A stretch of 64,000 bases of DNA from Arcticibacter tournemirensis (GTDB lineage Bacteria > Bacteroidota > Bacteroidia > Sphingobacteriales > Sphingobacteriaceae): contig NZ_VFPL01000001.1 of NCBI RefSeq assembly GCF_006716645.1, positions 4,712,001 to 4,776,000 of the forward strand, written 5' to 3'. Under the pieces are notes generated by a model. It saw nothing but the letters and a program-made list of their open reading frames with translations. It was not told the origin of the DNA and searched no databases. Below are positions 54,790-64,000 of this stretch, one piece after another. Numbering within the stretch: the stretch's first letter is position 1; the number at the start of each line of letters is the position of its first letter. The position numbers and the translations under genes are program-made.

Positions 54790-57696
54790 ATGAAAAGAAG
54801 ATTACTATTACTAATGTCCTTTATTCTGTTGGGATGCATGGCATCATTTGCACAGAATATGACCGTAAAAGGAACGGTTAAGGACCAGAAAGGAGAGCCT
54901 CTGCCTGGAGTATCAATAAAGATCAAGGGTACCACTCTTGGGACATCCACAGGCATTAACGGCGACTTTACAATAAGTGCACCCGGCAACGCAGTACTTT
55001 CACTGAGCTATGTTGGCTTTAGCCCACAGGAGGTTCCAGTCAACAATCGCGCTCAAATTAACATTACTTTAAAAGATGCAAACACAGAACTAAATGAAGT
55101 AGTTGTTGTGGGTTATGGTACTCAAAGGAAAAAAGACATTACAGGCTCTGTAGCCGTGGTGAAGTCTTCTGATTACGAGAACCGGCCAATAGTGAGTGCT
55201 GCAGCTGCCTTGCAGGGGCAGGCTGCCGGGGTTACAGTGTCTTCGGCTTCCGGAAAACCTGGCAGCGGATTAGCTATTAGTGTTAGAGGGAATACTTCAA
55301 TTAATGCAAAAAATAATCCATTGTATGTGGTTGACGGAATTGTTGTAGAAAACATCGATTTTCTAAATCCTCAGGACATCGAAAGCTTTTCCGTATTGAA
55401 AGATGCCTCATCTGCCGCCATCTATGGATCGAGCGGAGCTAATGGAGTCGTCCTGCTAACCACCAAAAAGGGAGCAGCGGGTACATCAAAAATAGGGGTC
55501 ACCGCATATACTGGGTTCTCAAACTTTGCCAAGAAGATTCCGGTACTGAATAATGCCGAATATCTGGCGTTACTTAAGGACTTAGGACAAACTGACCCTA
55601 ATATAGCCACAACTGACTGGCAGGATGAAGTTTTTGGAACGGGAAAAGACCATAATATCCAGCTCGCTGTGTCGGGCGGTGCCGAAAACAACCGCTACTA
55701 CGTTTCCGGAGGTTATCAAAAGCAACAGGGAGTGGTAGCTCCGGCTGATTACGACAGGTATTCCTTAAGGATGAACTTTAATAATAAGCCCAAGAAATGG
55801 GTAGATCTTGCTACTAATTTATCTTTTAACCGTTCTGAGTTTGTCGACATTACGGATAATGCAGGCGTTGCCAGAGGTGGTACCATCCTCTCTGCACTGA
55901 CCTCTCCTCCAACTATAGGGATATTCACTGCCGACGGGCGTACTTACAGTTCAAATCCCAATCAACCAGGATGGGAAAATCCGATGGCTGCAGCTTTTGG
56001 TCCGGATCAAAAAAGTATTGACAACAGGGCACTTGGAAACTTTGCAGCTGATTTCAAAATCTTGCCCGAACTAACCTTCAAGTCGAATTTCGGTGGAGAG
56101 TACCAGGGTTCACGGTGGGACTACTTCCTCGATCCATATAAAACGGATTATGGAAGGTCCAATAACGGTTTAGGAAAATCGTCATCAACCAGCAGGTTCG
56201 TGTGGCAGTGGGATAATACATTGAATTATTCAAAGATCACAGGCAAGCACAACATCCAGGCCCTAATAGGGCATAGCATGCAGGAGTCGGATTATAAGTA
56301 CACCTATGATGAGGCAAAAGATTATCCGAACGACGCAGTTCACACTCTGAATGCTGCAAAAACGAAAATTTCTCAAAGCACTACCATGTCTCAGTGGTCC
56401 AGGCGCTCATATATAGGGCGGTTAAATTATGCCTACAATGACAAGTATCTCTTAACAACCAACATCCGATACGATGGATCATCAAGATTTCCAAAAGACA
56501 ATCGCTGGGGCTGGTTTCCTTCTGTAAGTGCAGGCTGGAGAATCAACAACGAAGAATTCCTGAAATCAACAGATATTTTCTATGATTTGAAATTGAGAGC
56601 AGGATGGGGAAAAACGGGCAATGATCAAATAGGTGATTACGATTATTTCGCAAAGTTTGATCCTAACGGTACCGGCGGATACAATTTCAATACGCTGCCA
56701 AAGGATAATCTAACCTGGGAAAAAACAGATCAAACGAATTTCGGACTTGATGCTAGTATACTTAGGGGGCGTTTAGGAGTCACTCTCGAGTATTATATCA
56801 AGAAAACCAACGACTTATTGGTTGATGTAACTCCTCCGCCATCATCAGGCTTTGGGTCTCAGAAATACAATGTGGGATCAATGGAGAACAAAGGTTTTGA
56901 AATTACAGTAAATGCTATTCCTGTTGACAGCAAATCCTTCAAATGGGATATTAACGGAAATATTGCATTCAACAAGAATAAGGTCAAAAGCCTTGGAGAA
57001 TATACGTCAAACTTATTTAAGGGCGACGTTTACGAAAGAGGAAATGTTATAAAAATTGAGCCGGGACATGCTTTAGGTTCATTCTTTGGTTATATCTCAG
57101 AAGGTGTAGATCCGCAGACCGGAAACATCATTTACACTGATTTAGATAATAGCGGAAGCATTGATGCAAACGACCGAACCTATATCGGATCAGCACAGCC
57201 CGACTTCACTTATGGGTTAACAAACAACCTGAGTTATAAAAACTTCAGCCTGAACGTATTCCTTCAGGGAGTACAGGGGAACGACCTGTTTAATGCGTCA
57301 AGGATTGAGCTTGAAGGAATGTACGATGCAAAAAACCAAAGTACCGCTGTTTTGAGAAGATGGACAGAGCAGAACCGCAATACAGATATTCCAAAAGCGG
57401 ACTATGGTGTAACAAATAACACCCGCGCTTCTTCAAGATTTATTGAGGATGGTTCTTATCTGCGACTGAAATCTGTGACGCTTAATTACAGTTTCAATAA
57501 GAGTGTGCTTCAGAAAGCGGGCCTCGGACGTCTGAATGTTTATGTTACTGCACAAAACCTTTTCACAATAACCAACTACAGTGGTTTTGATCCGGAAGTA
57601 AGTGTAAATAGTCCAAACGGTCCGGAAATGGGTATTGACTATGGCACTTATCCGCAGGCGCGTTCGTTTATCTTCGGTGTTAATTTAGACTTCTAA
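54790..57696 (+). CDS. SusC/RagA-family TonB-linked outer-membrane transporter
   Basis: This 968-aa outer-membrane transporter imports oligosaccharides with its SusD lid. It has a signal peptide (MKRRLLLLMSFILLGCMASFAQ) and a carboxypeptidase-regulatory-like domain (VKGTVKDQKGEPLPGVSIKIKGTTLGTSTGINGDF, about 26-105). The TonB-box-like ELNEVVVVGYGTQ comes next, then the plug with NPLYVVDGIVVEN and SAAIYGSSGANGVVLLTTKKG, and a 22-strand barrel to the end (SFIFGVNLDF). It has no STN domain, so it is not an anti-sigma-linked receptor. It is the first gene of the polysaccharide utilisation locus, 16 bp before susD. Confidence 0.97.
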   Translation: MKRRLLLLMSFILLGCMASFAQNMTVKGTVKDQKGEPLPGVSIKIKGTTLGTSTGINGDFTISAPGNAVLSLSYVGFSPQEVPVNNRAQINITLKDANTELNEVVVVGYGTQRKKDITGSVAVVKSSDYENRPIVSAAAALQGQAAGVTVSSASGKPGSGLAISVRGNTSINAKNNPLYVVDGIVVENIDFLNPQDIESFSVLKDASSAAIYGSSGANGVVLLTTKKGAAGTSKIGVTAYTGFSNFAKKIPVLNNAEYLALLKDLGQTDPNIATTDWQDEVFGTGKDHNIQLAVSGGAENNRYYVSGGYQKQQGVVAPADYDRYSLRMNFNNKPKKWVDLATNLSFNRSEFVDITDNAGVARGGTILSALTSPPTIGIFTADGRTYSSNPNQPGWENPMAAAFGPDQKSIDNRALGNFAADFKILPELTFKSNFGGEYQGSRWDYFLDPYKTDYGRSNNGLGKSSSTSRFVWQWDNTLNYSKITGKHNIQALIGHSMQESDYKYTYDEAKDYPNDAVHTLNAAKTKISQSTTMSQWSRRSYIGRLNYAYNDKYLLTTNIRYDGSSRFPKDNRWGWFPSVSAGWRINNEEFLKSTDIFYDLKLRAGWGKTGNDQIGDYDYFAKFDPNGTGGYNFNTLPKDNLTWEKTDQTNFGLDASILRGRLGVTLEYYIKKTNDLLVDVTPPPSSGFGSQKYNVGSMENKGFEITVNAIPVDSKSFKWDINGNIAFNKNKVKSLGEYTSNLFKGDVYERGNVIKIEPGHALGSFFGYISEGVDPQTGNIIYTDLDNSGSIDANDRTYIGSAQPDFTYGLTNNLSYKNFSLNVFLQGVQGNDLFNASRIELEGMYDAKNQSTAVLRRWTEQNRNTDIPKADYGVTNNTRASSRFIEDGSYLRLKSVTLNYSFNKSVLQKAGLGRLNVYVTAQNLFTITNYSGFDPEVSVNSPNGPEMGIDYGTYPQARSFIFGVNLDF

Positions 57697-57712
57697 GAAA
57701 ACTATATCCAAC

Positions 57713-59116
57713 ATGAAAAAGACAACTATATATATAACAGCAGGTATATTAGCAATTTTTGGCTTTCAGTCCTGCGAGAAAGATTTTTTACAAAAGGATC
57801 CGATCAGCAGCGCTTTGCCGGAGCAAATGAACACAGCAGAAGGTTTACTGCAGGGCGCTTATGACAATCTTTATGATGAGTATTATACCATGGACTTCCT
57901 GGTTAATTCCGACGTCATGGCCGACAATTGTTATGCGGGCGGTGATAACCCCGGGATGATCAGTATTGATAAATATGATGTCATTTCTACTAATTCTATT
58001 CTCACGAGAGACTGGGACTATCTTTATACCGACATCAAAAACTGTAACATCGTGCTAAGTTTCGTTCCGGAGATGAAAGATCCTAATCTGACAGATGAAC
58101 GCAGAAACGAAATTCTCGGCGAAGCTTCCGCTTTGCGTGCATGGCATTATTTCAATCTGATAAGAACCTGGAAAGAAGTGCCCATTGTTACAACGGTGCC
58201 TTCATCGGTTGAAGGAATGTTTGTGTCTAAGAAACCCGCAGAAGATGTGTACGCTCAAATCATCAGTGATTTAGAATTTGCGCTACCTAAAGTTAAAACT
58301 ACGGGTGCAAATAAAGGCGTTATAACTAAAGGTGTAGTAAATGCGTTACTGGCTAAAGTGTATGCGCAAAAGCCTAACCCCGACTGGGCAAAAGTGGTAC
58401 AGTATTGCGATGCTGTAAAAGCCCTGGGTTACGACCTTGTACCGGATTATGCAAGTTTGTATCAAACAAGTGGCGAAAATAATGTCGAATCTATCTGGGA
58501 AACCCAAAACGATGGTGTAGTTCATCAAAACTGGATTACAGGGATGGTGACACCATGGATGTGGGGAGACTGGAAGAAGTTCGCTATCCCTACCCATAAT
58601 CTCGTAAAAGCGTTTAACGACGAAGGCGATAATGTGAGAAAAAATGCCAGTATCAGATACGTTAATACCAGCTGGAATGACGACTATTGGACGCAACCGG
58701 TTCCTGTTATTAATAAATATCCTGACCCCGACGGCAAAAGCAATACTTACCGGTTAAGATACGCTGACATCGTTTTACTTAAAGCTGAAGCACTTACAGA
58801 ACTTAATCAACTAAGCGATACAGAAAACGGAGCTCAGTTCTATGTCAATAAGGTAAGGAATCGCGTAGGACTTGCCAAAACAACGGCAACTACACAGGCT
58901 GCCCTCCGGCTGGCAATAGAAAAGGAACGGCAACTGGAGCTTGCTTTTGAAGGCCACAGAATGTACGATCTGATAAGGACCAACCGCGCGGTGGCAGTGA
59001 TGAATGCTCAGAAAGATGGAAATAATAATCCGATTACATATAACGTAACGGATGCAAAACTATATTTCCCTATCTCCCAGAAAGAGGTAGATGCAAATCC
59101 GAACATAAATAAATAG
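57713..59116 (+). CDS. RagB/SusD-family glycan-binding lipoprotein
   Basis: This 467-aa surface lipoprotein forms the lid of the SusC channel and binds glycan. The lipoprotein signal ends FQSC (AIFGFQSCEKDFLQKDP). The N-terminal SusD_N/TPR-type helices include TRDWDYLYTDIKNCNIVLSF and GEASALRAWHYFNLIRTWKEVPIVT. The C-terminal half has YRLRYADIVLLKAEALTELNQ and the conserved KERQLELAFEGHRMYDLIR, the family signature. It is adjacent to susC and followed after a long hairpin by the hydrolases. The ligand is inferred from the neighbouring GH30 and GH3 genes. Confidence 0.96.
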   Translation: MKKTTIYITAGILAIFGFQSCEKDFLQKDPISSALPEQMNTAEGLLQGAYDNLYDEYYTMDFLVNSDVMADNCYAGGDNPGMISIDKYDVISTNSILTRDWDYLYTDIKNCNIVLSFVPEMKDPNLTDERRNEILGEASALRAWHYFNLIRTWKEVPIVTTVPSSVEGMFVSKKPAEDVYAQIISDLEFALPKVKTTGANKGVITKGVVNALLAKVYAQKPNPDWAKVVQYCDAVKALGYDLVPDYASLYQTSGENNVESIWETQNDGVVHQNWITGMVTPWMWGDWKKFAIPTHNLVKAFNDEGDNVRKNASIRYVNTSWNDDYWTQPVPVINKYPDPDGKSNTYRLRYADIVLLKAEALTELNQLSDTENGAQFYVNKVRNRVGLAKTTATTQAALRLAIEKERQLELAFEGHRMYDLIRTNRAVAVMNAQKDGNNNPITYNVTDAKLYFPISQKEVDANPNINK

Positions 59117-59125
59117 AAAATAAAC

Positions 59126-59170
59126 ATTACACAACAGCGCCTGGCAACCGGGGTTGTTGTGTAATCATTT
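59126..59170 (+). terminator. Intercistronic hairpin between susD and the GH30 genes
   Basis: ATTACACAACA (59126-59136) pairs perfectly with TGTTGTGTAAT (59155-59165) with an 18-nt loop, followed by CATTTTT. It lies 10 bp after the susD stop and 24 bp before the GH30 ATG. It may partly end transcription so that SusCD is made in excess over the enzymes. Confidence 0.65.
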
Positions 59171-59188
59171 TTGATAAATCTAAAATCC

Positions 59189-60634
59189 ATGAGAATCTTC
59201 GATCGTTCATCCGCTCTTCTTAACCTGATATTCTTTATTATCCCCTTTGTGAGTTGTTCAGCTAACTCTGATGAACCATCAAAGCCTGATCCTCAACCCT
59301 CAGACCATTCTGATATCACGTTCTGGCTTACCAATCCCGATAAGTCGGCTCTGTTTCAGAAGCAAAATATTACTTTGAACTTTGGTAGCAGCACCAATCA
59401 GAACCCAATAATAAGTGTGGATGATAGCCAAACCTTCCAAACTATGGATGGATTTGGATATTCGTTAACAGGAGGAAGCGCCATGCACATATACCGCATG
59501 GAGAAGAGTGCGCGTGCTGCCCTGCTGGACGAACTCTTTAAAACAGAAGGAAATAATATTGGCGTTTCGTATTTAAGAATTAGCATTGGGGCCTCCGACC
59601 TCGACGACCGTACGTTCTCTTATAACGATCTCCCTGCCGGAGAAACCGATCCGGAATTGAAGAAGTTTAGTCTTGCTCCGGACAAGACATATCTTATCCC
59701 TCTTTTAAAAGAGATTCTCGCCATTAATCCGGACATAAAAATACTTGGCTCTCCATGGTCGCCTCCTGCCTGGATGAAAACAAACAACAGTCCGAAAGGC
59801 GGATCATTAAAACCCGAATGGTACGGTACATACGCTAATTACTTTGTTAAGTACATAGAAGGAATGAAAGCTGAAGGAATCCGTGTTGACGCGATTACTG
59901 TTCAGAATGAACCCCTTCATCCGGGTAATAACCCGAGCTTATTGATGGTAGCAGATGCCCAGGCGGAATTTGTAAAAAACCACCTTGGCCCTGCCTTTAA
60001 AGGAGCTGGAATAGATACAAAAATCATTATTTACGACCATAACGCCGACAGACCAGACTACCCTATCTCTATTCTGAACGACCCTGAAGCGAAGAAGTAT
60101 ATCGACGGCTCTGCGTTCCACCTTTATGGAGGGAAAATAGAAGCTTTATCAGATGTTCATAGCGCTCATCCGGATAAGAGCCTCTATTTTACAGAGCAAT
60201 GGATTGGCGCTCCGGGAAACTTTCCCGACAACCTGCAATGGCATACGAGAGAATTGATTATTGGCGCTACACGCAACTGGTGTAAAACCGTGCTCGAATG
60301 GAATCTGGCCGCCGATTCAAAATGGGAACCCCATACTGACGGAGGTTGTACAGAATGCCTTGGAGCTCTTACTATCACAGGTAACACGGTAGTACGTAAT
60401 CCCGCTTATTATATTATAGCACATGCCTCGAAATTTGTAAGACCGGGCTCTGTCAGGATTGGTTCTACCCTTAATGTAAATCTGCCGAACGTAGCGTTTA
60501 AAACACCTGCAGGCAATAAAGTGTTGATCGTTTTAAATAACAGCAACGACGATCAACGATTCAATATCCGGTTTGCAGGCAAATCGGTCGGCACATTATT
60601 AAAAGCCGGCGCTGTCGGTACTTACATCTGGTAA
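59189..60634 (+). CDS. GH30-family glycosidase lipoprotein (1), beta-1,6-glucanase-like
   Basis: This 481-aa enzyme is a glycoside hydrolase of family 30 (clan A TIM barrel with a side beta-domain). It has a lipoprotein-type signal (FFIIPFVSC), so it is surface- or periplasm-anchored. The FQTMDGFGYSLTGGSA start, the LGSPWSPPAWMKTNNS motif, the acid/base in TVQNEPLHPGNNPS (Glu241) and the nucleophile in LYFTEQWIG (Glu336) are all present. In Bacteroidota, GH30 subfamily 3 enzymes in this setting are endo-beta-1,6-glucanases. ATG 59189 was chosen over an upstream TTG at 59171. The GH30 behind it is a diverged paralogue. Confidence 0.92.
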   Translation: MRIFDRSSALLNLIFFIIPFVSCSANSDEPSKPDPQPSDHSDITFWLTNPDKSALFQKQNITLNFGSSTNQNPIISVDDSQTFQTMDGFGYSLTGGSAMHIYRMEKSARAALLDELFKTEGNNIGVSYLRISIGASDLDDRTFSYNDLPAGETDPELKKFSLAPDKTYLIPLLKEILAINPDIKILGSPWSPPAWMKTNNSPKGGSLKPEWYGTYANYFVKYIEGMKAEGIRVDAITVQNEPLHPGNNPSLLMVADAQAEFVKNHLGPAFKGAGIDTKIIIYDHNADRPDYPISILNDPEAKKYIDGSAFHLYGGKIEALSDVHSAHPDKSLYFTEQWIGAPGNFPDNLQWHTRELIIGATRNWCKTVLEWNLAADSKWEPHTDGGCTECLGALTITGNTVVRNPAYYIIAHASKFVRPGSVRIGSTLNVNLPNVAFKTPAGNKVLIVLNNSNDDQRFNIRFAGKSVGTLLKAGAVGTYIW

Positions 60635-60648
60635 TATTATTAATACGC

Positions 60649-62109
60649 ATGAAAACATACCACTTATTAATTCCGGCAATATTCATGGCGGCTTGTTCGC
60701 CGAAGATACCGCAATCCGGCCGGGCTGAGAAGCGCTTTTCGTTGGAGGACAAAACGGTCAGTATTATTACCACGGCCGAAAACACTTCGCTCCGCCTCTC
60801 TCCTGCTGGGTCGCTCACCTTTAAAGATTCGCCGCAGCCGCTCGAAACACAGGTTGCTGTGTTCGTAGACCCTAATCATACCTTTCAAAGCATTACAGGT
60901 ATTGGGGCTGCGTTAACAGATGCATCTGCAGAGGTTTTCGCTAAGCTGTCTAAAGAAAAACAGCAGGAATTCCTTACGGCTTACTATGATAAAGAAAAAG
61001 GGATTGGTTATACCCTCGCCCGCACCAATATTAACAGTTGCGATTTCTCGTCGGGAAGTTATACCTATGTTGCTGAAGGAGATAAAGATCTCAAAACATT
61101 CAGCATTGATCACGACAAACAGTTTAAGATTCCATTTATCAAAGCAGCAACGCAGGCGGCAGGTGGTAAATTGACATTATTTGTAAGCCCCTGGAGTCCC
61201 CCGGCATGGATGAAAACCAATAACAGCATGTTAAAGGGCGGAAAACTGAAGCCTGAATTCAACCAGACGTGGGCTAACTATTACGTTAAGTTCATTAAGG
61301 CTTATGAAGCCGAAGGGGTTCCTGTATGGGGGCTATCAGTGCAAAATGAACCAATGGCTACACAAACCTGGGAATCGTGCATATTCACAGCAGAAGAAGA
61401 GCGCGATTTTATAAAATCATACCTTGGCCCTACCTTACATAAACAGGGATTAGGGAGTAAAAAGCTGATCGCCTGGGATCACAACCGCGACCTGATCTAT
61501 CAGCGCGCCAGTACTATCCTGAACGACCCGGAAGCCGCGAAGTATGTCTGGGGAATTGGTTTCCACTGGTACGAAACATGGACGGGCGCTGGAATGAACT
61601 TTGAAAACCTGAAAAGGGTTCATGAAGCCTTTCCAGACAAGAACCTGATTTTTACAGAAGGCTGTGTAGAGAAGTTCAGGCTCGACCAGGTAGATGAATG
61701 GCGTTTAGGCGAACGTTATGGGACATCCCTCCTCAACGATTTCAACAGCGGAACAACTGCATGGACAGACTGGAACATCCTGCTGGATGAAAAAGGAGGC
61801 CCCAATCATGTAGGAAACTTTTGCTTCGCTCCGGTACACGCCGACCTCCCCAACGATAAACTGATTTATACAAATAGCTATTACTATCTTGGACATTTCT
61901 CAAAGTTTATACAACCGGGAGCAAAACGAATAATCAGCTCCGCCAGCCGCGATATGCTTCAAACTACGGCCTTCCTGAACCCGGACGGAAAAGTTGTTGT
62001 AATTGTATTAAATTTGTCGGACGATAAAATACCTTACCAGCTATGGATAAGCGGGAAAGCTGCTGAAACAAGCAGTCTTCCGCATTCTATAACTACTTTA
62101 ATATTTTAG
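60649..62109 (+). CDS. GH30-family glycosidase lipoprotein (2)
   Basis: This 486-aa second GH30 enzyme starts 14 bp after the first. The signal MKTYHLLIPAIFMAAC makes it a lipoprotein (Cys16). The catalytic site is intact: FQSITGIGAALTDASAEVF, SPWSPPAWMKTNNSMLKGGK, acid/base SVQNEPMATQTWESC (Glu234) and nucleophile LIFTEGCVEK (Glu337). Compared with the first GH30 it has a longer QTWESCIFTAEEERDFIKSYLGP segment near the active site and IGFHWYETWTG, so it probably differs in chain-end or linkage preference, or in whether it acts on polymer or oligomer. Both enzymes would feed beta-1,6- or mixed-linked gluco-oligosaccharides to the GH3 enzyme. Confidence 0.92.
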   Translation: MKTYHLLIPAIFMAACSPKIPQSGRAEKRFSLEDKTVSIITTAENTSLRLSPAGSLTFKDSPQPLETQVAVFVDPNHTFQSITGIGAALTDASAEVFAKLSKEKQQEFLTAYYDKEKGIGYTLARTNINSCDFSSGSYTYVAEGDKDLKTFSIDHDKQFKIPFIKAATQAAGGKLTLFVSPWSPPAWMKTNNSMLKGGKLKPEFNQTWANYYVKFIKAYEAEGVPVWGLSVQNEPMATQTWESCIFTAEEERDFIKSYLGPTLHKQGLGSKKLIAWDHNRDLIYQRASTILNDPEAAKYVWGIGFHWYETWTGAGMNFENLKRVHEAFPDKNLIFTEGCVEKFRLDQVDEWRLGERYGTSLLNDFNSGTTAWTDWNILLDEKGGPNHVGNFCFAPVHADLPNDKLIYTNSYYYLGHFSKFIQPGAKRIISSASRDMLQTTAFLNPDGKVVVIVLNLSDDKIPYQLWISGKAAETSSLPHSITTLIF

Positions 62110-62126
62110 TCTTAACCGATATAACC

Positions 62127-64000
62127 ATGTTAAAAAAAATCATTTCCTTCACCCTGATCACATTCTGTTTCTCAATTGCCTATTCACAGAAGAAAAAGAG
62201 CCCGACGGCTCCCGGCATTGATGAGAAGGTGGAAGCTCTTCTTCAGAAAATGACCCTCGACGAGAAGATCGGGCAATTAAACCAATACACCGGCGACTGG
62301 GAAGCTACGGGGCCTGTAACAAACTCCGGAAATAAACTTGAGGATGTTAAACAGGGAAAAATTGGCTCGATGCTGAATGTTAAGGGAGCAAAACATACAA
62401 GAGCGCTGCAGGAAGCTGCTATGCAGTCGCGATTAAAGATTCCTCTTCTTTTCGGGCTGGATGTTATTCACGGATATCGTGTCACATTTCCCATTCCTTT
62501 AGCAGAAGCCGCAAGCTGGGATTTAGAAGCTATTGAGAAATCAGCACGTATTGCAGGTACAGAAGCAGCAGCTTCGGGTATCCACTGGACGTTTGCTCCC
62601 ATGGTAGATATCGCACGCGATCCCCGCTGGGGCCGTGTAATGGAAGGAGCCGGAGAAGACACATACCTTGGTTCACTGATAGCAAAAGCAAGAGTAAAAG
62701 GATTCCAGGGAAAAGGGCTTGGAAACCTCGATGCTGTGATGGCCTGTGCGAAACACTTCGCTGCTTACGGAGCTGCTATCGGAGGAAGAGATTACAATAG
62801 CGTGGATATGGGTCTTCGTACCCTCTGGGAAGTATACCTACCTCCCTTTAAAGCCGCTGTTGACGCCGGCGCCGCTACGTTTATGAATTCATTCAACGAC
62901 ATTAACGGCATCCCGGCGACAGGGAACAGTTATATCCAAAGAGATATATTGAAAGGAAAATGGGGATTTAAAGGATTTGTAGTGAGCGACTGGGGTTCTA
63001 TAGGTGAGATGATCCAGCACGGCTATGTAAAAGATAACTATGAAGCTGCCGAAGTGGCAATAAATGCGGGAAGCGACATGGATATGGAAAGCCGCAGCTA
63101 TATTAATAATCTGGCTAAACTGGTAAAGGAAGGAAAGGTGAAGGAAGAAGTCATTAATGATGCGGTCAGAAGAATCCTCGTTAAAAAGTTCGAACTTGGC
63201 TTATTTGATGACCCTTACCGGTTCAGCAACGAACAACGTGAAAAGAAAACATTGAACACGCCTGAATTCCTTGAGGCGGCACGTGATGTGGCAAGAAAAA
63301 GCATCGTCCTTCTTAAGAATGAAAAACAGGTGTTACCGCTGTCTAAAGATCTTAAGTCAGTCGCTCTTATTGGTCCGCTTGTAAAAGCAGAAAAGGATAT
63401 GCAGGGTTTCTGGTCGATTGACTGGGGAAAAGAAGACCATCTGGTTTCTTTATATGAGGGAATGCAGAATCAGGCGGGAAAAGCCAGGCTGCTTTATGCA
63501 AAGGGATGTGAAATAAGTGATACTTCGAAAGCAGGCTTCGCAGAAGCTGTAAGCACAGCGCAACAGGCAGATGTAGTGGTGATGGCTATGGGCGAAAAAT
63601 ACGACATGAGCGGCGAAGCCAAAAGCCGTGCAAATATTCACTTACCTGGAAACCAGGAGGAGCTTATTAAGGCCATTCAGGCAACCGGAAAACCGGTAGT
63701 GGTGCTGCTGATGGCAGGCCGTCCGTTAGTATTTAACTGGACTGCAGATAACGTTCCCGCTATTGTGTACACGTGGTGGCTCGGGAGCCAGGCAGGAAAT
63801 GCTATCGCTGATGTACTATACGGCAATTACAATCCGTCGGGAAAACTTCCTATGACCTTCCCGAGATCGGAGGGTCAGATTCCTATTTACTATAACTACT
63901 TTAACACTGGAAGACCTGCAAAAGACGATAACGACCTCAACTACCGGTCGGGTTATATCGACATGCAGAAGAGCCCGCGTTATGCTTTTGGCTATGGGCT
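62127..64000 (+). CDS. GH3-family beta-glucosidase (BglX-like), 3' end outside window
   Basis: This exported beta-glucosidase (first 624 residues seen) has a Sec signal (KKIISFTLITFCFSIAYSQ). The N-terminal GH3 barrel includes LLFGLDVIHGYRVTFPIPLAEA, MVDIARDPRWGRVMEGAGEDTYLG, CAKHFAAYGAA and the nucleophile in FVVSDWGS (Asp288). The second domain has SIVLLKNEKQVLPLS and the acid/base region MAMGEKYDMSGEAKSR, then YGNYNPSGKLPMTFPRS. It cleaves terminal beta-linked glucose from short oligosaccharides in the periplasm and completes breakdown of products from the two GH30 enzymes. It starts 18 bp after the second GH30 and continues past the window end, where the fibronectin-like C-terminal domain is expected. 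Confidence 0.95.
   Translation, partial: MLKKIISFTLITFCFSIAYSQKKKSPTAPGIDEKVEALLQKMTLDEKIGQLNQYTGDWEATGPVTNSGNKLEDVKQGKIGSMLNVKGAKHTRALQEAAMQSRLKIPLLFGLDVIHGYRVTFPIPLAEAASWDLEAIEKSARIAGTEAAASGIHWTFAPMVDIARDPRWGRVMEGAGEDTYLGSLIAKARVKGFQGKGLGNLDAVMACAKHFAAYGAAIGGRDYNSVDMGLRTLWEVYLPPFKAAVDAGAATFMNSFNDINGIPATGNSYIQRDILKGKWGFKGFVVSDWGSIGEMIQHGYVKDNYEAAEVAINAGSDMDMESRSYINNLAKLVKEGKVKEEVINDAVRRILVKKFELGLFDDPYRFSNEQREKKTLNTPEFLEAARDVARKSIVLLKNEKQVLPLSKDLKSVALIGPLVKAEKDMQGFWSIDWGKEDHLVSLYEGMQNQAGKARLLYAKGCEISDTSKAGFAEAVSTAQQADVVVMAMGEKYDMSGEAKSRANIHLPGNQEELIKAIQATGKPVVVLLMAGRPLVFNWTADNVPAIVYTWWLGSQAGNAIADVLYGNYNPSGKLPMTFPRSEGQIPIYYNYFNTGRPAKDDNDLNYRSGYIDMQKSPRYAFGYG

Overview
The window looks like chromosomal DNA of an aerobic, free-living Bacteroidota species, most likely in the Sphingobacteriaceae (Pedobacter-like). 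The evidence is a SusC/SusD pair, a large OMP_b-brl_3 outer-membrane protein, promoters of the form TTG-N20/21-TAnnTTTG, A-rich leaders without Shine-Dalgarno sites, NADP-isocitrate dehydrogenase of the eukaryote-like type, and an aerobic formylglycine-generating enzyme beside Cys-type sulfatases. There is no rRNA, prophage or CRISPR array; one intact IS3-family element is present.

Layout. 1-4.9 kb: the 5' part of a secreted GH5 glucanase, an RNase Z-like metallohydrolase, a SMUG2-like DNA glycosylase, a PepSY iron-uptake membrane protein behind iron-box-like palindromes, and a 57-aa membrane protein. 5.1-8.5 kb: a tightly coupled GT4 / flippase-like / GT4 operon. 8.7-12.4 kb: pstSCAB without phoU. 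12.7-16.2 kb: an N-acetylglucosamine kinase-like protein, a Tat-exported alkaline phosphatase and a secreted EEP hydrolase, so this stretch looks phosphate-related. 16.2-23.1 kb: an outer-membrane receptor, a small lipoprotein, a formylglycine-generating enzyme and two sulfatases, all on the minus strand. 23.5-27 kb: an SDR/enolase-superfamily sugar-acid pair with a divergent XylR-type regulator.

27-35 kb is mostly housekeeping: tRNA-Val, tRNA-Phe, mtgA, rpsF-rpsR-rplI, dnaX and icd, with a truncated YciI-like pseudogene and dispersed GTATCAAG repeats on both sides of dnaX. 35-50.6 kb is a mix: SYLF and META proteins, a Crp/Fnr regulator next to a perfect FNR-type box and yceI/ygiD, an EamA transporter, an SPFH-Arc operon with a 10-bp palindrome over its promoter, aminopeptidase P, CorA, NDH-2, a LytS/LytR pair and mannose-6-phosphate isomerase. 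Four short genes (4665, 40583, 41800 and 49271) were found by direct reading.

50.7-64 kb is the most distinctive region. A TTG-initiated 7TM-DISM membrane protein has, after a coiled coil, the zinc-ribbon/helical DNA-binding part of an IS1595-type transposase but no catalytic domain. A complete 1602-bp IS3 element follows, with 25-bp inverted repeats, a 3-bp duplication and a 32-bp periodic TATAC array at one end. Then comes a polysaccharide utilisation locus: susC, susD, two GH30 glycosidases and a GH3 beta-glucosidase, a set known from beta-1,6-glucan utilisation. The fusion protein could be the membrane-bound regulator of this locus; that is an inference from domains and position.
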